This document shows positions 37,572 through 47,584 of a stretch of DNA of 64,000 bases, one piece after another. Positions within the stretch are counted from its first letter, which is position 1, and every line of letters begins with the position of its first letter. Location: assembly GCA_020746875.1 (NCBI GenBank), contig JAGTJL010000012.1:372001-436000 (forward strand). The letters are read 5' to 3'. Origin of the DNA: Rhexocercosporidium sp. MPI-PUGE-AT-0058 (taxonomy: Eukaryota > Ascomycota > Leotiomycetes > Helotiales). The translations under genes and the position numbers were made by a program. Under the pieces are notes generated by a model. It ran no database searches. It saw nothing but the letters and a program-made list of their open reading frames with translations, and was not told where the DNA came from.

Positions 37572-38875
37572 AACGACCAGACGGCAAGCCTGCATCAGGA
37601 AACCGCGACCGCCGCATCGGGCAAGGCGCGTGCACGGGCCCGCCGCCGCTTTCGCGGGGTATAAGAACGTCGCGTCGTCCATCGCTCGCTCTTCCTCCTT
37701 CATCCTTTTTCCAACAACCACAAAGTCTCCACCTCTGCGACGCTCGGTGCTCGCGCTTCATGCGCATTCGGCCCTTCTGCCTAGAATCCTACCCCTTCCC
37801 ACCAAGCTCCCCTGATCGGCCTCGCCGCAGCTGAGAAGACCACGCCAGCAAGGTGGGGGGTGGCTTCAACCAGAATCCGCGATCGCCCCCTACGACTTCG
37901 ATGCTGCTGAGCAGCTGTGATGCGGATCCCCTCTCAGGTTCACCTCGCATTGGCCGAGTTACGAGCTCAGCAGCGTCCAGACCTTCTCGCAATCTGCCTC
38001 GCCGTCGCACCATCACCGTCCCCCACAGCAGCGCCTTCCAGAGACTGAGATGCCGCGGACTAGGCCTGTACACTTGGACACAACAGCCAGTCGCAGAAAT
38101 GCCTCACGACGACGCGGCCAGGCTTCTGCCTAGCTGCGCCCCATGTGTCGCAGGTGGTTGACGCGTTGGCAGCTTCCTGGTGAGCTCCCCGTTTGCCGTG
38201 GCGCATTCGTGTTCGTGTTGATTGCGCGGCCCTGGGCTGATCCGAGGCAGTAGGATCGTACGATGCTCCTCTCGAGCCTTGATTTGGACCTTTTGAGGAT
38301 CTGCCGATTGGAGCGCACCAGCTGCACGCTTGATAGTTGAGACACCGGACGACAGGAAGACTTGAAATATGCCAGTCTGCCTGAAGCCTCGGATAGGCGG
38401 AGAGGGCAATATCCGAAGTCATGCACCCCCTCTCCTCGTACAATGATCGTCGCTCCTTCCTGCTCAGCTTTTCACGGCGTCACCGACGATCGAGAGATGA
38501 TACTGAAATCGGCCGATCGTGGTGCACGGCGAAGTGGGATAACGGCTGCGGATGGGCATATTCCGGTAGGAGAGCGCAGGATCGACGATAACAGGTGTTG
38601 CAGCTGCAGCGGATCTCTCTGCGCGAGAGGGGTTGAATTGACGCCAAGGCATTTTTTTTTTTTTTTCACGGAGAGGGCGTCAGAAGGGGAGAAGCCTGGC
38701 ATAGCGGGCGTGTACAGCGGGCCACAGCGTATTGCAGTTCTGCGAGGGCAGTGCGAGAAGTCTACATGAACCCTTTGATTTCCCCGTCTCTGCCATCTCT
38801 TTTGCAGTCCAGTTGTACATCCAGCAGCTGGCGAAGAACTTCTCGACTACTCCCAATCATTTCCACGCTCCCAAG
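37572..38875. other. GC-rich region without a supported gene
   Basis: It starts abruptly at the broken end of copia copy 2. A GGTATAAG motif at about 37658 followed by a CT-rich tract looks promoter-like, and many overlapping frames are open because of high GC content. None shows a domain or convincing splice pattern. A run of 15 T lies near 38651. From about 38815 the sequence is duplicated at 58440 onward (5' flank of the SANT-like genes). Confidence 0.45.
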
Positions 38876-41096
38876 ATGGTCATTTTTGTCGAATCAGAGT
38901 ATATTTACAAGCCAACTCCTCCACGCTCCAAGAGCACAGCAACCCGCTGCAAACCTGCCCCGGAACAACACAGCATCCTCAACAAGCTCCACCATATCAA
39001 GTCGAGTGGTGCATTACTCAGCACGCCACGACCAGCAGCGGCAGCAGCTGATGATGATAGGGGCTATAGGCCCGGAATTCGAGGTATGTGATGGAGATAT
39101 ATTTGGCTTGTAGCGACAGCGACTAACTTGTGGGAATCTGACCAGGGACCGGCACTGTTTACGGACGCAGCGACAAAGCAAATGATGACGAAAACGACGA
39201 CGACCGCGACCTCCCCATAATCGAAGAATTGTTGCTCACCAAGCTACAAGAGCAGGGCTTCACAAGGGAGGATCGAGGCCCAGACAAGACGGGCAGAGTT
39301 GAGGAGGTAGCTTCAGAGGAGCGGGGCGGCTCTGTCGACCAGAGCAGGTCAGCGCAAAGGGATATCTCAGGCAGGAATCTAAGTGAGCCGCGCCTACTAC
39401 ACCTTCTGTTGTGGAAATAGACGAGCAGTTCTGACACGGTATAGAAGATCCCATTGTCCTGCAGGGAGATGGCGACTCGAGTGCCTCCGGAGCCGAAGTT
39501 GATGACGTTAGTCTTCACGCCGAAAGTTCAGGAGCACCAGGCGCGGGCCTTTTCGATAGCCCAGAGACAGCTATCAACTCGACAACTCCGGCCCTTCCTT
39601 GCAGTTCCGAGGGGTGGCACGATATTGATGACTTCCCCGAGACCCCTCCGCGCTTGCCGCTTGCGGAACAAGGAGCTTCGAAGTCAAACTCCATACATCC
39701 TCGTACCTCTTCTTCGCACCTCTCGAGCGAGCCATTTCACGACAGCATCCTCACGGAAAGATCGCGCCACGCCAGATCCGAGGCCACGACCTCCTCTTCG
39801 AGCCCGCCTCCACGTTGCAGATCGTCGCCAGAGACCCAGCTCAGTCAAGAGGGTTGTCTGTATACCGGCCGAGGCGTGGCAGACGAACACGAGCTGGTTG
39901 ACTATGCGCTCGATACTTTGATTATTAGTGAAGGGGCGGGGGAGCAGCAGGAGGAGGTGGAGCAGGAGAAGGACGAAGGCCATGACGGGGGTGAAGACGA
40001 GGGACCGAGGCAAGAGGTGAATGTTGTGGCACCAATGGTAACGGCCGAGAGGGCTGGTGGAAGTCCAAGACCGGCATACCGACGGCAATCGCTTCACAGC
40101 ATCGACCCTTCTCCAGATCCGAGTCAGGACGAGGCGGGAAGCCGAAGCCATCGTGACAGCGACGACAAGCTCGACAGCTCCGACTCGGCCGAGGACGATG
40201 AGAAGAAACCACGTCCTGCCAAGCGGAAGCAGCTGGCCTTATCTCACTATAGCGTAACACGCAAGAAGCGCAGGCGTCCTCCTCAGGAGAGCTCTTCCCG
40301 CCAGCGTAGACCTCTCTCTAAGTCTCATCGCCAACGTGCCAAGTCGCACTCTCCTCGTGACCAGTGTTCAAGAGTCGCTACGAGCTCGAGTGCCAAGGGC
40401 CGATTGCCCTCACCACCGCCTTCGCCCCAAAGCATAGATACAACGATGTCCCTTGGTGACTCTAACCTTGGCCCATCATCCAGAGCTACCCCACCGACGC
40501 TGACCGAGATCACGTTCCGTCCGTACTCCACACACTGCCACTCCTTCACGGCGACGATCCGGGACAGTTATGACGGGCGCGGAATCTCTCTCGGCCAGGT
40601 TATCCGACTCATCGCGAGCACCGGCCACATGGGGAAGATTGACGACTTCACTATTAAGCCGATTGAGCAATATTCGTATCTCTTGAGTGGCTTCAGTCGG
40701 CATGCACCGTCACGCCCCACTTTCGGTGGCACGACTTTGTCGACTACCCCGGGGTCAAGCCGTGACCACGTCGATACCCGACCCCAGGAGGGCAGAGCTG
40801 TTGATGCCGCGGCTCTTGCATCGCGAAGGAGCAAGCCGTCACTCGGCGACGACGATGGTGGTTTGAGCGACAGCGATTTCGAGTCTAGCAGCGACGATGA
40901 CGGATGTTCAAGCGCGGGCGAGCAGGGACGTTCAAGCACGAGGAAGAATGTTGCATGGGAAGACCTAGACGAGCAGCGCTTGCTGGCATACATGAAGGAG
41001 GAGAAGCCTTGGAAGTGGATCTTCCCCAAGTTCCCAGGCAGAACTCATGCTGCAATACGCACGCGCTGGAATATGATTCGGCCCAGAGACGAATAG
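38876..41096 (+). CDS. SANT/Myb-like nuclear protein, intact copy (SANT-A)
   Basis: Model: join 38876-39083, 39146-39382, 39445-41096; 698 aa. Both introns are 62 nt with GTATGT/CAG and GTGAGC/TAG ends, and the first has a GACTAAC branch site. Phases agree, and the same exon structure is seen in the copy at 58503. The protein is mostly low-complexity and acidic. It has a basic nuclear-localisation-like segment at about residues 402-426 (KKPRPAKRKQ and RKKRRRPP). A conserved block (LTEITFRP to LLSGFSRH) follows at roughly 495-570, and a C-terminal SANT/Myb-like helix-turn-helix fold at about 650-695 with spaced Trp residues and FPGRTHAAIRTRW. Such domains bind DNA or histone tails, so a chromatin or transcription role is inferred. 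The N-terminal start agrees with the paralog. Confidence 0.75.
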
Positions 41097-41487
41097 GCTT
41101 CCTCGCGCAGGTGGACAGGCGGTAGTTCAAGCTCTATGTGCCTACACATCCCTTAGTGTCTGCCGGGACGAATATCAAAGGGACCTTGTCCCCTCTGTCG
41201 GTCAGTCACACTGCGGGAGCAGGCACGGTCGAGGGAAGCGGCGTTCAAAGCGAGGCGAATAAGGGTGGTCAGATGCATAGTAGAATATCACAGAAGAAAA
41301 TGGAGAGGTTGTCATCGGAAGCAGACATGAGGCGCATCGTATTTATAGGAAACAATTGATGTATTATACAATAAGTCGCGCGTTCATTGACATACCTGGT
41401 ATCATTTGTATTGTACAGTTTTCTCTCCATCCTTTTCAAAAATAACCCCCCACCAAAACAACAATGCTGATTCCCAGTACTCCTGCC

Positions 41488-41965
41488 CTATGCATTTGCC
41501 TGTTCCTCCTTTCTCAAAGAGGTTATTGCCCCGTCGAACGCCTCAACCATCCCATCGTACATTATACTGTGGTCGTGGAACGTGCCTGTAAATATGTCCC
41601 CATCCCTAACTGGAAAGAGAGCGGATCGGAGCTCGCGAGACAACGCCTTGAGGTTCTCAAACTCCGGCGTAAACTCCGCGATAACGTTCTCAAATCGATT
41701 TTGCCCACGTGGCCCTGCTTTGTATTGGCAATTTCTGTATACACCCCAGTATACCAACCTCGCAGTATATTTGTCTTCGGTCTCATCACCTTCTTGGGTT
41801 TTTGCCTGCCCGTACCTCCGTAGCCATATCGAATGCACATCCATACGAAGACGTAAAAAAATGACTCGAGGTCGTGCCGGTATTTGTGGCTTTTGCCTTC
41901 AAGAACCTCGATCGTCATGAATTGCATAAGACCCACTTGAAACCCCCTTCCGTACTCGAAAATTT
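41488..41965 (-). pseudogene. FunK1-type fungal protein kinase relic, C-terminal part
   Basis: The minus strand reads QFMTIEVLEG then YRHDLESFFYVFVWMC, a hallmark of the FunK1 (fungal-specific kinase) C-lobe, followed by EIANTKQGHVG. A one-base frame change near 41695 leads into FENVIAEFTPEFENLK, RELRSALFP and FTGTFHD to the end of the domain. The N-lobe and catalytic HRD/DFG parts are absent. It is therefore a truncated, frameshifted kinase fragment. FunK1 genes are commonly amplified and decayed in fungi; nothing suggests activity here. Confidence 0.8.
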
Positions 41966-42628
41966 TCTTGTCTTTGTTGCGCCTGTGACGGCGCTACGGC
42001 AAACTCGCTTAATGCCCCAGGATCATGGGTTCGTGCGCCACGGGGCATTTCACAGCCAAATCAAAAATCGAAGTATTTTTTGGAAAACATAGTTCAAAAA
42101 GCTAGTTAAAAGAAGTATTAATACGCTTCTTCTTTACAATATACACGAAGAAAAAAGTTGAGAGATTATATCGTTATTTAGTAATTATCAAGTCAAGTTG
42201 CCGACTTTAGGTTTTCAGAGCCTGAAAGTTTCTCGCTAAACTGCCTGTAGACCACGGACCCGTGGTTCCAGGCTCGTTATGCCGCGCGTTCCGTTGGCTA
42301 GGGCTGGTGGGCCCTTTAAGCTTGGCCGAGGGTAGCGCCGGGAATTCAACACCAACCTCGCTCCCATTACTATTATTATTGTTGGTTTATTGTTCTTTCT
42401 GAGCCAGAGACTATTGTCGCTCCCATTACTCACTCTTCGTTCCTGGTGCCCTGCGCGACCACTCTTCGGTCCATTTACAACCTCTTTTCGTAAGTGGAAG
42501 GCTATTGAATCGGTACGACCGCGCTGAGAGACCTGAAGCCAAGACGACAAAAGACGACGCTACAATCTGACTCTCGACCAAGACCCTCCCGTGGCCCTAC
42601 CGGTACTCTTAATCAGCGTCGTTCATTA
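41966..42628. other. 5' flank of MEM1-A
   Basis: No gene supported. About 42420-42628 is duplicated as 52630-52809, upstream of MEM1-B, including a conserved CTCGTAAGTG/TTCGTAAGTG element that could be a 5' UTR splice donor. A tRNA-like 3' half (about 42010-42048) is discussed under rejected items. Confidence 0.5.
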
Positions 42629-43322
42629 ATGTCGAGGAAGAAACAAGGTCGCAATGGAACTGGTACGCACGCGAGGAGGAATACTGTGCCTGCCACAGGG
42701 TCTGGGGAAACCGCCGTAGCTGATATCAAGAGCGGAGACAGAGGGGAACCAAAGCACAGGAGACAGGTGGCGATAGAGCAACTTTCTTGGGCTTCTTCGC
42801 GGTTTCTCTTAGCCGTTGCCATGATTATCCAAGCTATTTGTATTCTTTTCATCGGTCAATACGATCCATCGCACTCGGGAGTGGTCAGGCACCGATTACC
42901 CAAATCTATTTGTGTCCCGTCACTGGTTAGTATTGTCTATATCAATCTGAGATTCCTCCTTATCTTGAATTTAGGTCCACTTATGTTTATGGAAGCTAGA
43001 ACTTCCAAGCGCGATCCTAGATCCATCCTCCTTTGTCTTCATCAACTGTCTAACTATTTACGGCCTATCTGTTATACTTTTATGCGACGCTCAAAAGAAT
43101 GATCAGTATCAGCATTATATACTTGGTTTGGGCTCTTTCGGTGGCATTGTTCTCACTGGCGCCATGGCAGTCAAGGAGGGTGCCCTATCGCCCATGAAGG
43201 ACTACATGCCGGCGGCCATTACTCTGACCATACTTGCGAGCCTCTGTACGCATTCTATCCTCCGGCGTTGGGGGCACTTACAAGATCATCCGGCCTCTCA
43301 TTCTTATCTCCAGCTCGCTTAA
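42629..43322 (+). CDS. Multi-pass membrane protein of unknown function, copy A (MEM1-A)
   Basis: Model: join 42629-42925, 42975-43322; 214 aa. The 49-nt intron (GTTAGT to TTTAG) falls between codons and is conserved in the paralog at 52810. The first ~48 residues are hydrophilic and basic (MSRKKQGRNG start), followed by four predicted membrane segments: around residues 58-78 (RFLLAVAMIIQAICILFIG), 115-136 (FVFINCLTIYGLSVILL), 147-165 (YILGLGSFGGIVLTGAMAV) and 176-195 (YMPAAITLTILASLCTHSIL). Compared with copy B it has a 17-residue C-terminal extension. I recognise no family. Conserved exon lengths, splice sites and open frames in two diverged copies argue that it is or was recently functional. 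Exon 1 is 297 nt in both copies. Confidence 0.75.
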
Positions 43323-43584
43323 ATTTATATCTTTTCCTTTCCTAAGCCCAAGGAAAGGAAAGGGGTAGGATGTAACGATTAATTCAGAATGACTTGGGAG
43401 CTCAGGGGTTATGATCATAGTCAAGCGCTGGTACCTGGGATTAGACCCAGAGGGGTTTCGGAGGGGTTTCGGGCTGGACTCTGTATATAAGGATAGACCT
43501 CCCCTCCTTTAGAGACTTACTCTCTATCTTTCTTGTTTCCTTCGTACTAGACTTAATGGTACTGATTTGCCCCCAACGACGTAC

Positions 43585-44185
43585 TCCCATATGTCAAAGG
43601 CCCCCGAGACGTCGAGCAGGAGGAGGCTTGCCACTTGTGGTTCGGGCGAGTTCCAGGCTTCGTATATCTTCTCGACAATAGTATGGAGTGCGTGGTCTAC
43701 CGATCTTCCTTTGCGTCCTCCAATGTGTGTGCTTGGCAGCAATCGATACATCTCGGTTATGAAGCTGATTCTTCTTGCAATGATCGAGTCCATGAGTTTG
43801 CCAGTTGTGTTTAGCAGGGCTATCGGACGATATGCCTTGGCGACAGTGTATTCATCCTTGCCTAGTTTCCTGAGGACTATAGTAGTGGACTGTCGGAAGT
43901 GTGCTGGGCAGTATCCTAATCGTAGGCTCCAGTTGTATATCCTTATAAGATGTGGGGCTAGCTGGGCAGCGATGATATGGAGGACTTTGTTTATAATCCC
44001 GTCTGGTCCTGGGGCTTTTATTGGGGGCGTCGAGGCCATGGCTTGGAGCACCTCCCTCTCTGTAATATCTGGAAATGGGATCTGATCTCGGTATTCGGCT
44101 CCCCGGATATCCTGGAGGTCTGGTTCTGGTGGTGTCGGGAAGAAGGTTGCCTTGAGAAGTCGTGCCTTGTCTTGTTGCTCCACGT
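43585..44185 (-). pseudogene. LINE (Tad1-like) reverse transcriptase fragment
   Basis: The minus strand encodes an uninterrupted non-LTR reverse transcriptase part. FPTPPEPDL leads in, then APGPDGIINKVL (finger region), FRQSTTIVLRKLGK, YRPIALLNTTGKLMDSIIARR, GGRKGRSVDHAL, and LLLLDVSGAFD, which is catalytic motif A with the first Asp. It stops there, before the second catalytic box, so the enzyme cannot be active. The 5' part (ORF1, endonuclease) is missing too. Motif order and wording fit the Tad1/I-type LINEs of ascomycetes. The frame is open because it is not RIPped. Confidence 0.85.
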
Positions 44186-44189
44186 ACGC

Positions 44190-44700
44190 GGTGTTTGTTA
44201 TTGGAATGCCCGGCTTGAGTACAGAAGCTTAATGATGAAGGTATCCGGAACCTTTGCTGAGTTTTACACTCGCTTCCTTCATCTCTCCGGCCAGGCCCAG
44301 ATCCCTCAGGAAGACCTCTTGCCAGACCTCTTCGATAAACTGACTATTGGCTTGCAACGTGCCGCCCTTCTGGTTTTCACAACTATCAAGACTCACCAGG
44401 AACTCTCTAAGCAATGCCTGGCCCTCGATCAAGGACTTCGTCGAATCAAGGCTCGATCAGACTGCATCCGGAACCGCAACCCTCAGCCAGGAACGGGGAA
44501 CCCACCTGTGGCTCCCCGTCCCGCTAATACTCCCAATTCCAATGCCAGTGCTGACTCTCCTGCCCTGCGAGCCCCCCGCGCTGGAACGCCGGCGACTCCC
44601 CGGCCAGTGTACGACGACTCCAAGACCCAGGCACTGAGCGACCAAGGAAAGTGCTTCAACTGCCAGCAACCTGGGCACTTCTAAAGGGAATGTCCAAAGA
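44190..44700 (+). pseudogene. Gypsy gag fragment with zinc knuckle
   Basis: Reads YWNARLEYRSL, then FAEFYTRFLHLSGQAQIP, a typical capsid C-terminal region, then a Pro/Ala-rich linker and a CFNCQQPGHF zinc knuckle followed by a TAA stop in place of a residue and REC. The last Cys is therefore still in frame after the stop. The N-terminal gag is missing where the LINE fragment begins. Gag would package element RNA. Confidence 0.8.
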
Positions 44701-44829
44701 AGAAAGAGAACACAGTCCAGGAGGTTGGCACAGAAATAGAAAAGAGCTCGGGAAAAGAGGAACCCTAGAGAAAGTCTCCTCTCTAGGGTCGCCGGAGATT
44801 GACCTGACAGAGGTCGATCTGAGCCGGCT

Positions 44830-46060
44830 ATGGGTGGAAAGAGCTTCACTACTCCTTGTATCTTATCTCGCAATGGACATGGAGTTAAGACCACAGCTTT
44901 AGCTGACACTGGTGCGAACGCCTTCACGCTGATTGACACCCAATGTGCCCAGAAGCTCTCTGAGTTTTTGAACACCCCTCGTGAAACGCTGAAAGAGCCA
45001 GTCCCTCTCCGAGGCTTCGACGGTCACGCCGGAACTCCTATCACTAAGATCTTGCGTTGTAACCTGAACATTGATCAAAGACGGCAATACAACCTTCCCT
45101 TCCTCGTCACTGACTTGGGAAGCCACGGCATCATCCTAGGACGTATTTGGTTGGCACACCTTGATCTCTGGCTTGATGTACGGAATCGACAACTTCTCTG
45201 GCCAGCCTCCCCGCCACCAACTCCATCTTTTGTCAAAACGATCACCAGAACCATGGATAGCCTTCGGCGAACTGCCAGGCTAGAACCGGAACACCAGGAC
45301 GACCTTGTACGGAGGGATGTCGCCTTCCAGCAAGACCTCCGTGTCGATGGTAAAATAATACAGATCCTACGCCGACCTCAATCCGATGAACCACCGGTGG
45401 AGTCTGCCACGGTGGAAGATAAAAGTTCTGATCATAACTTGGATTCCGGATCAAAGTCCCCTCTGTCACCTCTAAGAACCCTCTGCACCCCGAAAGGAAT
45501 TGAAAAGCGCACAGAACACCTCGACAGGATGCGGAGCTACCGCCAGATGAAAGAACAGCTTGAGGACCGAGTAGCCACCCCAACAACCCCCTGGAAACGT
45601 GCCCCCTCGCCCCCAAAGAACCTTCCTGCCCTTGCCATCTGTGCGATTGGTGTCGTAGGTTTCTTCCGGAATATCAAGCTCCCGGATTCCGTCACTTTTG
45701 TGACGAGTATCTGTGAGGTTGACTCGTTGATTCGGAAAAAGGAATTGGAATCGGAAGCCCTGGAACTCACTGATGAGCAACTGGTGGAGCTCCGGTTCCC
45801 TTCGGTCTACGAAGATCTTAAGGACGTATTCTCAAAGGCTGCCTCTAATATACTACCACCGCACCGAAGTATGACCACCAGATCGAGCAGAGGAAGGTGT
45901 CAACGAGTCCTTCCTAGGATATTCTCCTCTCCGTCATCAGTCCCTCGAGGAGTTACAGGCCACTCGACAGTACCTCACTGACCTTGACGGGTTTGGGAAT
46001 CAGCACCAGTAGCCCCACGATTTCATCTCCTGGACAGGAAAGAGAAAGAGAAGAAGGATT
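44830..46060 (+). pseudogene. Gypsy aspartic protease and start of reverse transcriptase
   Basis: A long open frame (44830-45981) contains the retropepsin active site LADTGANAFTLI (about 44897-44933) and the second hallmark GIILGRIWLAH (about 45130-45162). A spacer with Pro-rich and charged parts follows. At about 45770-45870 it runs into TDEQLVELRFPSVYEDLKDVFS and LPPHR, the usual lead-in to Ty3/Gypsy reverse transcriptase. After that the YDHQIE and LGYSPLR boxes lie in shifted frames, and homology ends near 46060, before any catalytic polymerase motif. Two or more small indels break the last part. Confidence 0.85.
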
Positions 46061-46075
46061 TGTCGATGGCAGTGG

Positions 46076-46509
46076 TGGAATGAAGAGATCAAAATTAGAT
46101 GATAGCTAGACGGCTGTGGCGGACATTGACGTGAAAGGAACCGAGCTAGACACAGGCGACATTCAGTGTTGAGGAACCCGCGGCTGATAGCCTGGCTGGC
46201 GGGGAGAGCGAGCTACGGCAACCGAATACGCTTCCATGCGCTCCAGGGTGGGGGTGAGTGCGACCCCAATAACATGAGTTGGTGAGGGAGCATGATACTT
46301 CGTATGAAGTAGGAACTCTTGTATTGGTGGGGGGAGCCGGGCTGACATCATCACTCTTCACTCTGCCCCGCCTAAGCACAGCTCAGCTTTGAAATAAACT
46401 CCACCTGCATAGCGACCGAGATCCTGTTGATTATAAAGCAAATGCAATTGGCCAATCTTTCAATCCACACAAAGAATGTGAGACAGCTCGCAGTCGGGAA
46501 ACCTTCCTT
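46076..46509. other. Intergenic stretch without a supported gene
   Basis: Balanced composition and short frames only. It ends at the perfect palindrome at 46510. Confidence 0.45.
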
Positions 46510-46557
46510 ATATGACGACCCCGCTATCACGTGATCAGGATAGCGGGGTCGTCATAT
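46510..46557. repeat. Perfect inverted repeat, 19-bp arms with 10-bp loop
   Basis: ATATGACGACCCCGCTATC (46510-46528) is followed by 10 bp and its exact reverse complement (46539-46557). The loop contains ACGTGATC. It could form a stable hairpin or represent abutting inverted ends of a small transposon. It lies upstream of MEM2-A. Confidence 0.95.
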
Positions 46558-46959
46558 TTTTTCCCCGCGGCGTTCAGCGACAGCGAGTCTCGAGTCCGCA
46601 ACAACAACCTTATTCCGACATTCTACAGCAATTAATAGGACTGGATGTTGATACTTTAGAAGACACAAGGGGTAAAGTACGAACTTTTCTTAATTTCAAG
46701 TGTTGAAACCCAACGATACCTTCCTCAGAGTATGCTAACTGACCAACGCAAGTTAGAGTCAACACCCTCCTCCCACCTCCCATACACAGAAATCCTTTCC
46801 ACAAAGAATACAAGCTCACGAGCCTGTCCACGTCAAGGAATCCACCTCGCTACTCGTAGGAGTCTACATGGGAGAAAAATAGATGGGCAACAGCAGGTTT
46901 ATATACTAGGACACTCAGAATGGCCAAAGCACTGGCGGTGCTGGTTGTACTGCTCGTAA
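46512..46959 (+). other. Possible small two-exon gene, uncertain
   Basis: A frame starting at 46512 (MTTPLSRDQDSGVVIFFPRG) can be spliced at GTAAAG near 46673 to a TAG acceptor near 46757, just after a good GCTAACTGAC branch site, and then stays open to a stop at 46959. The start lies inside the palindrome, and the end overlaps the MEM2-A start in another frame. It may instead be the 5' leader of MEM2-A. No domain is seen. Confidence 0.25.
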
Positions 46960-47584
46960 CTACAGGCTGGTCGATATCGGCGGCAGTGTGGAGTTGGACC
47001 AACTACTACACGTCCGGCGGTAATTTAAACCGTCGTACCCGTTCGGTCTTGGCCACGATTCTGGGCCTTCCTGGGATATGGATCATTATTTTGCTCAACC
47101 TTCCATCGCACGTACATGCATCTCCAGTACAACTCTCCGGTGTCGCCGATGGATCAAATCTCTCTCTCTGGAGCCTGGCACTGACCGCGACACTGGCCTG
47201 GACTCTTGGCCACGTTGGTAAACGCGCGGCCCGCCAATCACTGTCAAGGAAGGTTGGACTGAGCTCTTTTTTTTTGCTGCTGGGAGCAATTGCATTATGT
47301 GCCATTGGGGACTCTAATGGAGGCGGAGCAGAAGCTACCATAGCAGCCCTCACTTTGTGAGTTCTTCCAAAAGAAAAAATTTAAAATTTCATCATGTATG
47401 TGATTGCTGATTAGCTGTTAGGATGCTTCTTGGGGCCGTATGGTCCGATGTACGGTCAATTACATTAGAGCCACCTGAAGATTCATGCCCCAATCCCAAC
47501 TGCACAAATCCAGATTGCGACGGTAGTTGCCGTGGTGCGGGTGGAGCGTGTGTACACGCCTTTCCTTATTTATACTCCAGCTAA
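46920..47584 (+). CDS. Membrane protein with C-terminal Cys cluster, copy A (MEM2-A)
   Basis: Model: join 46920-47356, 47422-47584; 199 aa. The 65-nt intron has GTGAGT and TTAG ends and splits a Leu codon exactly as in the paralog at 48931; the last exon is 163 nt in both. It starts with a hydrophobic signal-like segment (MAKALAVLVVLLVTTGW). Further hydrophobic stretches are at about 45-62, 80-97, 108-128 and 140-155. The most conserved part is SLWSLALTATLAWTLGHVGK, then QSLSRKVG. The C-terminal ~30 residues carry a Cys cluster, CPNPNCTNPDCDGSC, which is also conserved in copy B. No family is recognised. The N-terminus differs from copy B and the true 5' end may lie further upstream. Confidence 0.65.

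Larger units (their letters stand above)
43371..46075 (+). mobile_element. Fragmented Ty3/Gypsy element with LINE fragment in its 5' part, not RIPped
   Basis: An LTR-like start TGTAACGATTAATTC at 43371, with TATATAA near 43485 and a pyrimidine-rich stretch to about 43580, is followed by a LINE piece in the opposite orientation. A Gypsy gag (44190-44700), protease (44830-45170) and the very beginning of reverse transcriptase (about 45870-46060) come next. Polymerase, integrase and 3' LTR are missing. The GC content is high and CpA/TpG are normal, unlike the elements left of 37571. The piecewise structure suggests rearrangement rather than simple nesting. Confidence 0.75.

Noticed and set aside
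38645..38670. Run of 15 T as a possible poly-A tail of a retroposed sequence in reverse
   Set aside because: No target duplication or recognisable retroposon upstream; homopolymers of this size occur by chance or slippage.
37789..38769. Many overlapping frames of 90-135 codons on both strands
   Set aside because: High GC content removes stops in all frames; none has a domain, and no splice model connects them convincingly.
41985..42048. tRNA-like 3' half with AGGATCATGGGTTCG and a 7-bp ATGCCCC/GGGGCAT inverted repeat
   Set aside because: The T-arm-like part is suggestive of a tRNA relic, but no proper D arm or acceptor stem can be paired, so it is not called as a tRNA or SINE.
46146..46379. 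77-codon minus-strand frame
   Set aside because: No domain or splice support, and composition similar in all frames.
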